Part shown: positions 17,041-24,924 of the stretch, piece by piece
How the letters are laid out: every line of letters begins with the position of its first letter
Position numbering within the stretch: the first letter of the stretch is position 1
Source of the DNA: Paenibacillus arenosi
GTDB lineage: Bacteria; Bacillota; Bacilli; Paenibacillales; Paenibacillaceae
Assembly (NCBI RefSeq): GCF_014841135.1
Contig: NZ_JACYTN010000003.1
Location: 62,001 to 126,000, forward strand
Length of the DNA: 64,000 nt
Direction of reading: 5' to 3'
The notes under the pieces: model-generated
Database searches by the model: none
What the model was told of the DNA's origin: nothing
The model's input: the letters and a program-made list of their open reading frames with translations, nothing else
Position numbers and translations under genes: made by a program

Positions 17041-17805
17041 ATGGGCAAATTAAAAGGAAAAGTTGCTCTCGTCACGGGCGCAAGTCGTGGAATCGGTCGC
17101 AATATCGCGCTGCGTTTAGCACAAGAAGGTGCATGGGTGGGCGTGCATTATGGAAGAAGACGAGAGGATGCGGAGGTAGTCGTTCATCAGATCGAGCAAG
17201 CTGGAGGAAGTGCATGCGCGATTGGAGCGGATTTAAGCACTCTTGATGGAATTCAGGATCTATTTTCAGCATGGGATGAAATCCTACAAGAACGTATCGG
17301 TACCGATGGCTTCGATATTTTAGTAAACAACGCTGGAATTGGGCAAATATTGACGCTGGAAGAGGTGACAGAGCAATCGTTCGACGAGGTAATGCGTATA
17401 AATGTAAAAGCACCGCTGTTTGTTACACAACAAGCTCTATCACGGCTCAAAGACGGAGGGCGTATTATCAACCTTTCATCCTTTGTTACGCGAGTGGCCT
17501 CACCGGGTGTGTTTACGTACAGTATGTCCAAAGGTGCAATAGACACGTTTACGCTTGCTTTGGCTAAGCAGTTGGGAAGCCGCCATATCACGGTAAATGC
17601 CATTCAACCAGGCATTATTAATACAGAGATGAATGCAGGGACCCTACAAGATGTAAATGGTCAGAAATATGCAGCAGGGCTTTCCACCTTCAACCGCTGG
17701 GGGGAGCCTGATGATATCGCAGATATTGCGGCTTTCCTTGCTTCATCGGATAGCCGTTGGATAACTGGCCAGTTGATTGATGCCAGCGGTGGCTCTCGCT
17801 TGTAG
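17041..17805 (+). CDS. Short-chain dehydrogenase/reductase
   Basis: 254 residues, a classical SDR oxidoreductase using NAD(P)H. The cofactor loop TGASRGIG, the NNAG motif in ILVNNAGIG, the catalytic Ser in INLSSF and the YSMSK active-site Tyr-Lys pair are all present, and the end ITGQLIDASGG is typical. A basic residue after the first strand would favour NADPH, but the substrate cannot be told. The start at 17041 follows GGGGAGATGAGAAC. It begins 81 bases after the MutS2 stop and may be cotranscribed with it. Confidence 0.9.
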   Translation: MGKLKGKVALVTGASRGIGRNIALRLAQEGAWVGVHYGRRREDAEVVVHQIEQAGGSACAIGADLSTLDGIQDLFSAWDEILQERIGTDGFDILVNNAGIGQILTLEEVTEQSFDEVMRINVKAPLFVTQQALSRLKDGGRIINLSSFVTRVASPGVFTYSMSKGAIDTFTLALAKQLGSRHITVNAIQPGIINTEMNAGTLQDVNGQKYAAGLSTFNRWGEPDDIADIAAFLASSDSRWITGQLIDASGGSRL

Positions 17806-17883
17806 ATGAAATGGTAGATTAGCAGATTAGAGCAAAGAGGCTGCGCAAATTGTTTTAGAAAGGTGAGCTAGAAAATAGAAACA

Positions 17884-17920
17884 CGGACTCCCTTGTGAAA
17901 TAAGGGGGTCCGGTTCTTTA
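17884..17920. terminator. Terminator between the SDR gene and alkA
   Basis: 11-pair stem CGGACTCCCTT with AAGGGGGTCCG (one G-U, 7-base loop), followed by GTTCTTT on the plus strand. It separates two converging genes. Confidence 0.75.
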
Positions 17921-17958
17921 CAAGGGGACAACCAAGGAGTAGGTAGTAGAAAGATCTA

Positions 17959-18888
17959 TTAGTAAAGCAATCTCCATAAATAAAAGGTGGCATAGGACTC
18001 CCAATTTTTCCACCCTTCCGCTAGCTGTAAGATTTCTACTTTCGTCGGCTTAGCCTCAGCGCCAGTCACATACTTGATGGCATTGTGGAGCCCTACATCA
18101 TCGATTGGAAAGGCGGTAGGAATGCGTAAGCAGCGCATTAGCACATAATTAGCTGTCCACGGCCCAATGCCGCGAATTTGGACAAGCAGCTTTTCTATTT
18201 TTTTATGATCACCAATGCCCAATAGCTGTTCTTTGGACAACTTTCCTTCTACCATGAGCTGAGCAACGCCAATTAAATATTCACTCTTCTTCGTACTCAT
18301 TTTAAGCTTCGTAATATCTTCTACTTGTAACGACGCAATATCAACAGGAGTAGGAAAGAGCCAATAACGTTCGCCATCATGCTCTACATACTGTCCAAAT
18401 GCTTCAACAAAACGTCTTTTCAACGTATAGGCAAAGGCCAAGTTTATTTGCTGACCGATAATCCCCCAGCAAAGCGCTTCGAATAAATCAGGAATGCCCA
18501 TATTGCGAAGTCCATAGAAGGAATCTACCGAGCCACTCAGCAGTTTATCCGTCTTAGCTAGTTGATAAAATGGCTGCAAGTCAGTGTCTAAGTCAAACCA
18601 ATCACGTACATAACGCACAGCGGCATCTCGCACTGATTCACACAACGCTGCCTGATTATTTCCTAGAAGTCGTACAGCTAGGCCATTCTCCTGTTCACAT
18701 CCTACACTTACCTCAACAATAATAGGTACTTGTTCAAGCGATATTGCCTTGTAAACCCGCCCATCGTCGATCCGAATCAAGCATTCATTCGGGGCATTGG
18801 ATAGGTACTTCGTATTTTCTAAAAAGCTGAATTCTGTCGGTAAGGGCAGTGTAATCATTTGTTTGTTATTATCCCAACGACTTGTCAT
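17959..18888 (-). CDS. alkA: DNA-3-methyladenine glycosylase II
   Basis: 309 residues. An N-terminal AlkA-type domain is followed by the HhH-GPD glycosylase core: LFEALCWGIIGQQINLAFAY, the hairpin LVQIRGIGPWTANYVLMR, and the catalytic Asp in FPIDDVGLHNAI. It excises 3-methylpurines and other alkylated bases from DNA. It is divergent from adaA-adaB with a 146-base gap, the same layout as the Bacillus subtilis adaptive-response locus, where methylated AdaA activates both directions. The start ATG at 18888 lies eight bases after AGGTTC, a fair site. Confidence 0.92.
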   Translation of the reverse strand: MTSRWDNNKQMITLPLPTEFSFLENTKYLSNAPNECLIRIDDGRVYKAISLEQVPIIVEVSVGCEQENGLAVRLLGNNQAALCESVRDAAVRYVRDWFDLDTDLQPFYQLAKTDKLLSGSVDSFYGLRNMGIPDLFEALCWGIIGQQINLAFAYTLKRRFVEAFGQYVEHDGERYWLFPTPVDIASLQVEDITKLKMSTKKSEYLIGVAQLMVEGKLSKEQLLGIGDHKKIEKLLVQIRGIGPWTANYVLMRCLRIPTAFPIDDVGLHNAIKYVTGAEAKPTKVEILQLAEGWKNWESYATFYLWRLLY

Positions 18889-19034
18889 ACAGAACCTCCA
18901 TTGGATTCAAGATCACTGCTTCTGTAGTTGTATCACATAATTACACGCAACAGTTTCGATATCTTGCGATCCTATTTTGAAATGCGTACAGAACACCATT
19001 ATCGGAGATATACTAGTGGTGGAGATGATCGAAA
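18889..19034. promoter_or_regulatory. Shared divergent promoter region of alkA and adaA-adaB
   Basis: This 146-base gap separates the two divergent starts and must hold both promoters and, by analogy with B. subtilis, an AdaA binding site. I could not identify one unambiguous Ada box by eye. Confidence 0.4.
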
Positions 19035-19643
19035 ATGATGAATAGCGATGAGCAGGAACTAATAGTAGATGAGCAATGGCAGGCGATTATAAGCAACGAT
19101 GCCTCTTATGACGGTATGTTTTTCTATGCGGTCAAGACGACCGGAATTTTTTGCAGGCCATCTTGTAAATCTAGAATTCCTAAGAAGGATAATGTACGTG
19201 TATTTCAACGTGCAGAGCAAGCTCTTTCTGAGTATTTTCGGCCTTGTAAACGATGCAAGCCGACAGGTCAGCGGATGCCTGATCAGGAATGGGTCGATCA
19301 AATCGTACATTGTATCGAGCTCAACTACAGTGAAACATTGACGCTAGAGAAATTAGCGGATATGTGCCATGGCAGTCCTTATCATCTACAGCGTGTATTT
19401 AAACGAGTGAAAGGGATGGCTCCAGCGGAATATATCCAGCACACGCGGATCGCTACAGCTATGCAGCTGTTGAACCGCTCAGATAAAGCGATTTCGGAAA
19501 TCGCTATAAAAGTAGGGATTCCCAATACTTCGTATTTTATAACCTTATTCAAAGCTAAAATAGGCTATACGCCAGCAGATTACCGCGCAATAAATAGAAT
19601 CAAGCAAATGGAGGAGGTGGCGGAACGTGAAGGTGCAAACTAA
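19035..19643 (+). CDS. adaA: AdaA methylphosphotriester-DNA methyltransferase and transcriptional activator
   Basis: 202 residues. The N-terminal Ada zinc domain has four Cys ligands at 40, 44, 71 and 74 (FCRPSCKSR and PCKRCKP); Cys40 is the expected methyl acceptor. A C-terminal AraC domain follows with LEKLADMCHGSPYHLQRVFK and ISEIAIKVGIPNTSYFITLFK. Methyl transfer from DNA phosphotriesters to the protein switches it into an activator of the repair regulon. The adaB gene overlaps its end by 17 bases, implying translational coupling. Confidence 0.94.
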   Translation: MMNSDEQELIVDEQWQAIISNDASYDGMFFYAVKTTGIFCRPSCKSRIPKKDNVRVFQRAEQALSEYFRPCKRCKPTGQRMPDQEWVDQIVHCIELNYSETLTLEKLADMCHGSPYHLQRVFKRVKGMAPAEYIQHTRIATAMQLLNRSDKAISEIAIKVGIPNTSYFITLFKAKIGYTPADYRAINRIKQMEEVAEREGAN

Positions 19644-20142
19644 GCAGACTGTGTATTGGACGTGGTTGAACGAAGAAGGATGGCCTATTTATGTAGCAGC
19701 AACAACTAAAGGGTTGTGTTATGTAGGATCACCAGACAAACCGTATGAAGAGCTATCTACTTGGGTGCAAGCGCGATATCCTGATAGTACGTTAATTCGT
19801 GATGATGAAAAGATGCAAGTATATGTAGTTGAGTTAGTAGAGTATCTCCAAGGGGATAGGCATAGCTTCAGCCTCCCATTTGACTTGCAAGGTACACCAT
19901 TTCAGCTCGCGGTATGGGATGCCCTATGCCAAGTTCCGTATGGACAAACCCAGACGTACACTCATATTGCGGATTATATCAAAAAGCCAAGTGCAGTGCG
20001 CGCAGTTGGAGCTGCGATTGGTGCCAATCCTTTGTTGATCACAGTACCGTGCCATCGTGTTATTGGGAAAAATGGTTCTCTTACAGGCTATCGAGGTGGA
20101 TTAGAGATGAAAACGAAGCTCTTACAACTGGAACAAGAATAA
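19627..20142 (+). CDS. adaB: Methylated-DNA-protein-cysteine S-methyltransferase
   Basis: 171 residues, O6-methylguanine repair suicide enzyme. The active-site block LLITVPCHRVIG has the acceptor Cys at residue 142. FQLAVWDALCQVPYGQTQTY supplies the helix-turn-helix entry and Tyr, VRAVGAAIGANP the arginine-finger region, and TGYRGGLEMKTKLLQLE the family end. The start is GTG at 19627, placed by GGAGGTGG eight bases upstream, all inside the adaA coding end. Confidence 0.94.
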   Translation: MKVQTKQTVYWTWLNEEGWPIYVAATTKGLCYVGSPDKPYEELSTWVQARYPDSTLIRDDEKMQVYVVELVEYLQGDRHSFSLPFDLQGTPFQLAVWDALCQVPYGQTQTYTHIADYIKKPSAVRAVGAAIGANPLLITVPCHRVIGKNGSLTGYRGGLEMKTKLLQLEQE

Positions 20143-20288
20143 GTGTCGAGCGAATGGAGTTAGCTGTTTTCTTGCGTTTTGGATGTCTAAGGATTAGGGA
20201 TTACACGTAAAATAGGTTATGATTGCAGGTAGGAAGACTAATGTAATCTACATGTAGTCAATAACTAGAAGAAACGAGATAAGAGTGA

Positions 20289-21839
20289 ATGACAGAAAAT
20301 AAACAACAACGTTACCGATTTAGCGAAGCACCTATTTGGGATTTGCAACGCATGTATTACGAAGAATTGGGCACAAAAGCTTGGAATAATGATCAAGTTC
20401 CGCAATATATAACGAGTAATCCGATGATTGGCACTTCCTATGCGGAGATGATATTTGGATTTCTTCAAGATCGGGCTAGTAAGGGGCATCTCTCTGAGCC
20501 TGTGATAATTGTGGAGCTTGGAGCAGGAGCGGGGCGTCTAGCTTATCATGTGTTACATGAGTTATGTAAGTTAAGAGATTATGCTGGGATATCCTTGCCT
20601 CCTTTCCGTTATATTATGACAGACTTGGCGATGAACAACGTGTTAGCTTGGAGGGAGCATCCTGCGCTGCAGTCCTTTATTGCCGAGGGATTACTTGATG
20701 TTGCACAATTTGATGCGGTTCATGGTACCGAGTTGAACCTCGTAGTAGCGGGTACAACGATTCGTACGGGCGATTTGCAACAACCTTTACTTATCGTTGC
20801 CAATTACTTTTTCGATGGTATTCCACAAGAGTTACTTTATATAAGTGAAGGTCAAATTTATGAAGCGGATGTCATTGTCGAGAGCCCTGCCAATATCGAT
20901 TCTCTTACACCATCCGAAGCACTGCAGCAATTGTCTTTGCATTATGAGCATCGACGGGCACCGGAGTATGAGCAACCATCTTTTCCTTATCGTGATGTTA
21001 TCGCCGTTTATCAGGAACAATTAGAAGACTCGCATATTTTATTTCCCGTTGCCGGATTGACTTGTTTAGAGCGCTTGAATAAGTTGTCCCAGGCAGGATT
21101 CCTATTAATAACGGCAGACAAAGGTGACCACTTACTCGATAATTGGGAATTTTCAGATCCGCCCGAATTGGTTCTACATGGCTGTTTTTCTTTGACGGCG
21201 AACTACCATGCGCTGCAATACTTTTTTGAACAGCAAGGAGCGTTATCGCTATTTCCCCCGCATCATTATGAAAATATAAATGTGGGCTGTATTTTCAATT
21301 TGGATACGCCGATGGAGTATACGAATACAAGATTAGCGTACCGTCGATTTGTCGAGCGCTTTGGTGCGGACGACTTCTTTAGCCTGAAGGTATGGGTAGA
21401 TCGTAATATAGAGAGCATGAAGTTGCAGCCTATATTAAGCTTCTGGCGCTTGGGCGGATATGATGCGGAATTTTTCATTCAGAGTGCAAGGCAGATTTCT
21501 AGTCTGCTGCCAGAGGCCAACGATGAAGAGCTGCAGGATATTTTGAGAGGCATCGAGATTATGTGGTCATCGTACTATGTCATGGAGCAGCGTTATGACT
21601 TAGCACTCGATGCTGGACTGATCTTGTTTGAGATGGGAATGTATGAACATTCCAAGCGCTTCTTAGAATTATCCGTAGATGCTGACGATGATGAGATCGT
21701 ATCAACCGTCTACTACTGTCTTGCCATTTGCTGCTTTGAGTTGGAGTTAGAAGAAGCTGCGGTGGATTACTTACGACTGCTAGTAGAGCTTGAGCCTGAT
21801 CATGAAGAAGCCATTGCTCTGTTGAGTAAATTTGAATAG
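20289..21839 (+). CDS. MidA-like SAM-dependent methyltransferase with C-terminal TPR region
   Basis: 516 residues. VIIVELGAGAGRLAYHVL (around residue 75) is a SAM-binding motif I. The long N-terminal approach with NPMIGTSYAEMIFGFL, and LLIVANYFFDGIPQELL, recall the MidA/NDUFAF7 family of protein arginine methyltransferases. The last 110 residues (ASEM-poor, YDLALDAGLILFEMGMYEHSKRFLELSVD and VYYCLAICCFELELEEAAVDYLRLL) form tetratricopeptide-like helices, probably for partner binding. The start is an ATG with only a weak purine-rich site. It follows adaB by 146 bases and ends in a strong terminator. The substrate is unknown. Confidence 0.72.
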   Translation: MTENKQQRYRFSEAPIWDLQRMYYEELGTKAWNNDQVPQYITSNPMIGTSYAEMIFGFLQDRASKGHLSEPVIIVELGAGAGRLAYHVLHELCKLRDYAGISLPPFRYIMTDLAMNNVLAWREHPALQSFIAEGLLDVAQFDAVHGTELNLVVAGTTIRTGDLQQPLLIVANYFFDGIPQELLYISEGQIYEADVIVESPANIDSLTPSEALQQLSLHYEHRRAPEYEQPSFPYRDVIAVYQEQLEDSHILFPVAGLTCLERLNKLSQAGFLLITADKGDHLLDNWEFSDPPELVLHGCFSLTANYHALQYFFEQQGALSLFPPHHYENINVGCIFNLDTPMEYTNTRLAYRRFVERFGADDFFSLKVWVDRNIESMKLQPILSFWRLGGYDAEFFIQSARQISSLLPEANDEELQDILRGIEIMWSSYYVMEQRYDLALDAGLILFEMGMYEHSKRFLELSVDADDDEIVSTVYYCLAICCFELELEEAAVDYLRLLVELEPDHEEAIALLSKFE

Positions 21840-21890
21840 GTTCATCTCTCGAGGTATGGAACAAGGTAGTGTCTAACTTAGAAGCGTTAA

Positions 21891-21929
21891 AAGCGTTAAA
21901 GGACAGCAGATGTCTTTTAACGCTTCTTT
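21891..21929 (+). terminator. Terminator after the methyltransferase gene
   Basis: 15-pair stem (21891-21905 with 21911-21925, one G-U, loop GCAGA) followed by TTTTGTG. A duplicate AAGCGTTAAA stretch just before it (21881-21890) offers an alternative pairing. Confidence 0.85.
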
Positions 21930-21952
21930 TGTGTTCTGTGTACATTTTACAA

Positions 21953-23521
21953 CTATAGTGACAATAGAAAGGTCCAGCAGCAAACAAAGACAAGCAGCCC
22001 AATGCTGTATCGGATCGTCATTTTTGTCAATGCAGATTCTGCCCCTGTAGCAGATACAGCTGCCGTCGCAATGGCAATGGATTGTGGAGAAATAAGCTTG
22101 GCCATAACCCCGCCAGTCGTGTTGGCAGTTACGAGCAAAGTTGGATTCGTACCAACAATGGATGCCGCTGTAGACTGAATAGCTGCAAATAAGGTGTTGC
22201 TATTGACGACTGACCCTGTCATAAATACGCCAATCCATCCTAGGATAGGTGACAATAGTGGAAACGCAGCCCCCGTTTTTGCCACAGACTCACCGAGCGC
22301 ACTTGTTAACCCCGCATACGTCATCAATTTTGCAATACTAAGAACAGCACAGATCATGACAATGGAGATCCAGAATTCAGACACCGTCTTGGCGAGAAGC
22401 TTCAACCCTGTTTGCATACTGATGGATTTGGTCGTTAGTATCGTGATCAAGCATGCCAATAGGATGGCAGTTCCTGTCGCACTAATGAGATCAATACTAG
22501 ATGTTAACGAGGACCCTGGGATGTGAAAGGTCAGCTTTGTAAATGCAAGCGGCCCATTTGCAGCAAATAATTGTTTAAAGGATGGCAAGCTCCAAGCCAA
22601 GACGAACAGGCTCAATAAGTAAAAAGGCGACCATGCTTTAACAATATCCATCGCTGTATGTGCTGTACGTTCAACATTAGAGTCGCCGAGTTTGAAAATA
22701 TGCTTGGGCGTCCACTTTTTTGAGAACAAAGCGAGTGTCCCCATTGTAAATAGAGACGGGATAATGTCGGCCAACTCGGGCCCCAAAAATAGAGTAACAA
22801 CGAGCTGGGACGCGGTGTAGGCAGTAGACACGACCAAGATAGCTGGCAGCACTTCTTTCACTCCTTTGAGCCCATCAAGGATTAGGATCAATAGAAAAGG
22901 AATGGTGAAATTGATAAAGGGCAGTGTCAATGCCGTCATCTCGGAGACATTCATAGAAGTAATCGATCCCTCTAAGCTGAGCGTATCCAAAATGGTAATC
23001 GGAATACCTACGGCACCAAATGCCCCTGAAGCAGCGTTGGCGATAAGGCACAGCATGGCAGCTTGCAGAGGTTGGAACCCTAATGCAACTAATAACACGG
23101 AGCATATAGCGATAGGCACACCGAAGCCAGCAGCACCTTCAAGAAAAGCGTTAAAGCAAAATCCGATTAATAAAAGTTGAATGCGCTGGTCCTCGGATAT
23201 CCCTGCAATACTTGCACGCAATACGTCAAATTTCCCTGATGCGACTGAAATTTTGTACAGCCAGACAGCCATAATAATGATGTAGCCGATGGGCCAAATA
23301 CCTTGAATGCTTCCTTGAATAACGCTTGCAATTGACTCGCTAACAGGCAAATGAAATAGGAGTACGGCAATCAAAAAGGTAATGACCAAATTGAGCAAAG
23401 CCGCATGGAAACCTTTCATTTTTAAAATGGTTAAACATAAAAGAAACAGCACGATCGGAATAGCTGCAACAAGAGAGGAAATGAGTAGATTTTGAAATGG
23501 ATCATAGGTATGTACTAGCAT
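21953..23521 (-). CDS. lctP: L-lactate permease family transporter
   Basis: 522 residues with about 12-14 hydrophobic helices. FCFNAFLEGAAGFGVPIAICS and AMLCLIANAASGAFGAVGIPI are signature segments of the LctP/GlcA lactate permease family, and GVFMTGSVVNSNTLFAAIQ and TGGVMAKLISPQSIAIATAA recur near the end. These proteins take up L-lactate or glycolate with protons. The start follows AAAGGAG by nine bases. It stands alone, divergent from the LacI gene; no lactate-utilisation operon is adjacent. Confidence 0.93.
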   Translation of the reverse strand: MLVHTYDPFQNLLISSLVAAIPIVLFLLCLTILKMKGFHAALLNLVITFLIAVLLFHLPVSESIASVIQGSIQGIWPIGYIIIMAVWLYKISVASGKFDVLRASIAGISEDQRIQLLLIGFCFNAFLEGAAGFGVPIAICSVLLVALGFQPLQAAMLCLIANAASGAFGAVGIPITILDTLSLEGSITSMNVSEMTALTLPFINFTIPFLLILILDGLKGVKEVLPAILVVSTAYTASQLVVTLFLGPELADIIPSLFTMGTLALFSKKWTPKHIFKLGDSNVERTAHTAMDIVKAWSPFYLLSLFVLAWSLPSFKQLFAANGPLAFTKLTFHIPGSSLTSSIDLISATGTAILLACLITILTTKSISMQTGLKLLAKTVSEFWISIVMICAVLSIAKLMTYAGLTSALGESVAKTGAAFPLLSPILGWIGVFMTGSVVNSNTLFAAIQSTAASIVGTNPTLLVTANTTGGVMAKLISPQSIAIATAAVSATGAESALTKMTIRYSIGLLVFVCCWTFLLSL

Positions 23522-23703
23522 GCTCGATAGCTCCTTTGTCGATATCCATTACACTCAACTTTTATTGAAACAAAGCATTCATAAACTAATTATCAATTCA
23601 CGGAGTATTATGTACGTCATGATTAGAAATATACGGGGAAATGTAGAATTCTAAGCACACGCTGTGTCATTGACAGAATACGTATAGGGTACTAAAATAA
23701 ATT

Positions 23704-23719
23704 ACGTAAACGTTTAACT
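23704..23719. promoter_or_regulatory. LacI-type operator O1 upstream of the LacI gene
   Basis: ACGTAAACGTTTAACT, one of three near-identical palindromes with the GTAAACGTTTA core in this locus. Placed 78 bases before the regulator start. Confidence 0.65.
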
Positions 23720-23732
23720 TATATATATAATC

Positions 23733-23750
23733 ATCTTATTTAAATAAGAT
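23733..23750. promoter_or_regulatory. 18-base AT-rich perfect palindrome between the two operators
   Basis: ATCTTATTTAAATAAGAT lies midway between O1 and O2. It may be part of the promoter or a separate binding site. Confidence 0.35.
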
Positions 23751-23759
23751 ATTATTAAA

Positions 23760-23775
23760 AAGTAAACGTTTACTT
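23760..23775. promoter_or_regulatory. LacI-type operator O2 at the LacI gene
   Basis: AAGTAAACGTTTACTT, a 16-base perfect palindrome with the central CG of LacI/GalR operators, about 20 bases before the start codon. It implies autorepression. Confidence 0.75.
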
Positions 23776-23796
23776 AAAGAGAGGTGGATTCATGGC

Positions 23797-24801
23797 ATGG
23801 CAGCTACAATTAAAGATATAGCAAGAGTTGCTGGTGTCTCCACCGCGACTGTTTCGAGAGTCATTAACAATCTTGGCGGGTACAACGAAGAAACCGAGAA
23901 GAAAGTGATGGCTGTCTCGAAGGAATTAGGATATCGCAAAAATGAAAATGCCCGCAGTCTGGTGCAGAAATCAACAAATACAATCGGTGTCATTATGCCG
24001 GATGTGACGACCGCTTTTTATGGCGACATTATAAAAGGGATTGAGGATACTTCCTATGAGTATGGGTATAGTGTCATTTTGACGCATGCCGGTAGTCATG
24101 GTTCCCGTATTCATGAAAGTATGAATCTGATGGGTGAACGTCGGGTAGACGGACTTATTATCGTTTCCGTTGAACTGCACGAATCAGCGATACAGTCGCT
24201 AACTTCACTTGGCATCCCATATATTTTGATTTCAACCAAGACGAATCGTGAAGATACGCCTTATATGAAGGTCGATGATTACAGTGCTGCATATACTGCT
24301 GTTAAGTACCTCATTGAGCATAACCATCGCACTATTGGCATGGCAGGAGCTAATCCGAATGATCCGATAGCGGGTGTGCCAAGAATTAATGGGTATAAGC
24401 AAGCATTGCAGGATTACGGGATAAAGGTCGATTTGAATTTGATTAAACCCGGTGGCTTTAACTTTGAATCGGGACAAAGTGCTATGCAGTCATTTATAGA
24501 AGACGATGCAGCGGTTACGGCTGTCTTTTGTGCGAGTGATGAAGTTGCGTTAGGGATCATTTCGACTTGTTTTGAAAATGAGATCCATGTACCAAATGAT
24601 ATTTCCGTAGTTGGCTATGATAATTCGAAGGTTTCTCATATGTCGGTTCCGCCCCTAACTACAGTGGCACAGCCCTTATACGATATGGGAAGAGAAGGCT
24701 GCTTTGAAGTGATAGCCGCTATTCAAAATAAAAGTAAGATCGAATCCAAAGTGATTCCACATGAGCTAGTTGTACGTAAATCGGTAAAATCGTTAGAATA
24801 A
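23797..24801 (+). CDS. LacI-family regulator, probably of alpha-glucoside use
   Basis: 334 residues. The N-terminal helix-turn-helix IKDIARVAGVSTATVSRVIN is followed by a hinge helix and a periplasmic-binding-like sensor: NTIGVIMPDVTTAFYGDIIKGIED, VDGLIIVSVELHE, VFCASDEVALGIISTCFE and DISVVGYDNSKVSHMSVPPLTTV. The operators before it and before the downstream alpha-glucosidase gene indicate that it represses both and responds to a malto- or isomalto-oligosaccharide-derived ligand. The start at 23797 lies nine bases after GAGGTGG; an ATG five bases earlier is out of frame. Confidence 0.9.
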   Translation: MAATIKDIARVAGVSTATVSRVINNLGGYNEETEKKVMAVSKELGYRKNENARSLVQKSTNTIGVIMPDVTTAFYGDIIKGIEDTSYEYGYSVILTHAGSHGSRIHESMNLMGERRVDGLIIVSVELHESAIQSLTSLGIPYILISTKTNREDTPYMKVDDYSAAYTAVKYLIEHNHRTIGMAGANPNDPIAGVPRINGYKQALQDYGIKVDLNLIKPGGFNFESGQSAMQSFIEDDAAVTAVFCASDEVALGIISTCFENEIHVPNDISVVGYDNSKVSHMSVPPLTTVAQPLYDMGREGCFEVIAAIQNKSKIESKVIPHELVVRKSVKSLE

Positions 24802-24817
24802 TCGAAGTTGTTCCTAG

Positions 24818-24858
24818 AGTCCGCTATTCATCCTATATGTGAGCGGAATCCTTTTTGA
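24818..24858 (+). terminator. Possible terminator after the LacI gene
   Basis: TCCGCT...AGCGGA hairpin followed by ATCCTTTTTG, just before operator O3. The short stem and long loop make it only moderately likely. Confidence 0.45.
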
Positions 24859-24863
24859 GTATT

Positions 24864-24879
24864 ACGTAAACGTTTACGT
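24864..24879. promoter_or_regulatory. LacI-type operator O3 before the alpha-glucosidase gene
   Basis: ACGTAAACGTTTACGT, a perfect 16-base palindrome matching the two sites before the LacI gene, placed 45 bases before the alpha-glucosidase start. Confidence 0.75.
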
Positions 24880-24924
24880 TACGCATATAACCTACAAATT
24901 TTAAGCCGAAAGGATTTGAACGCA

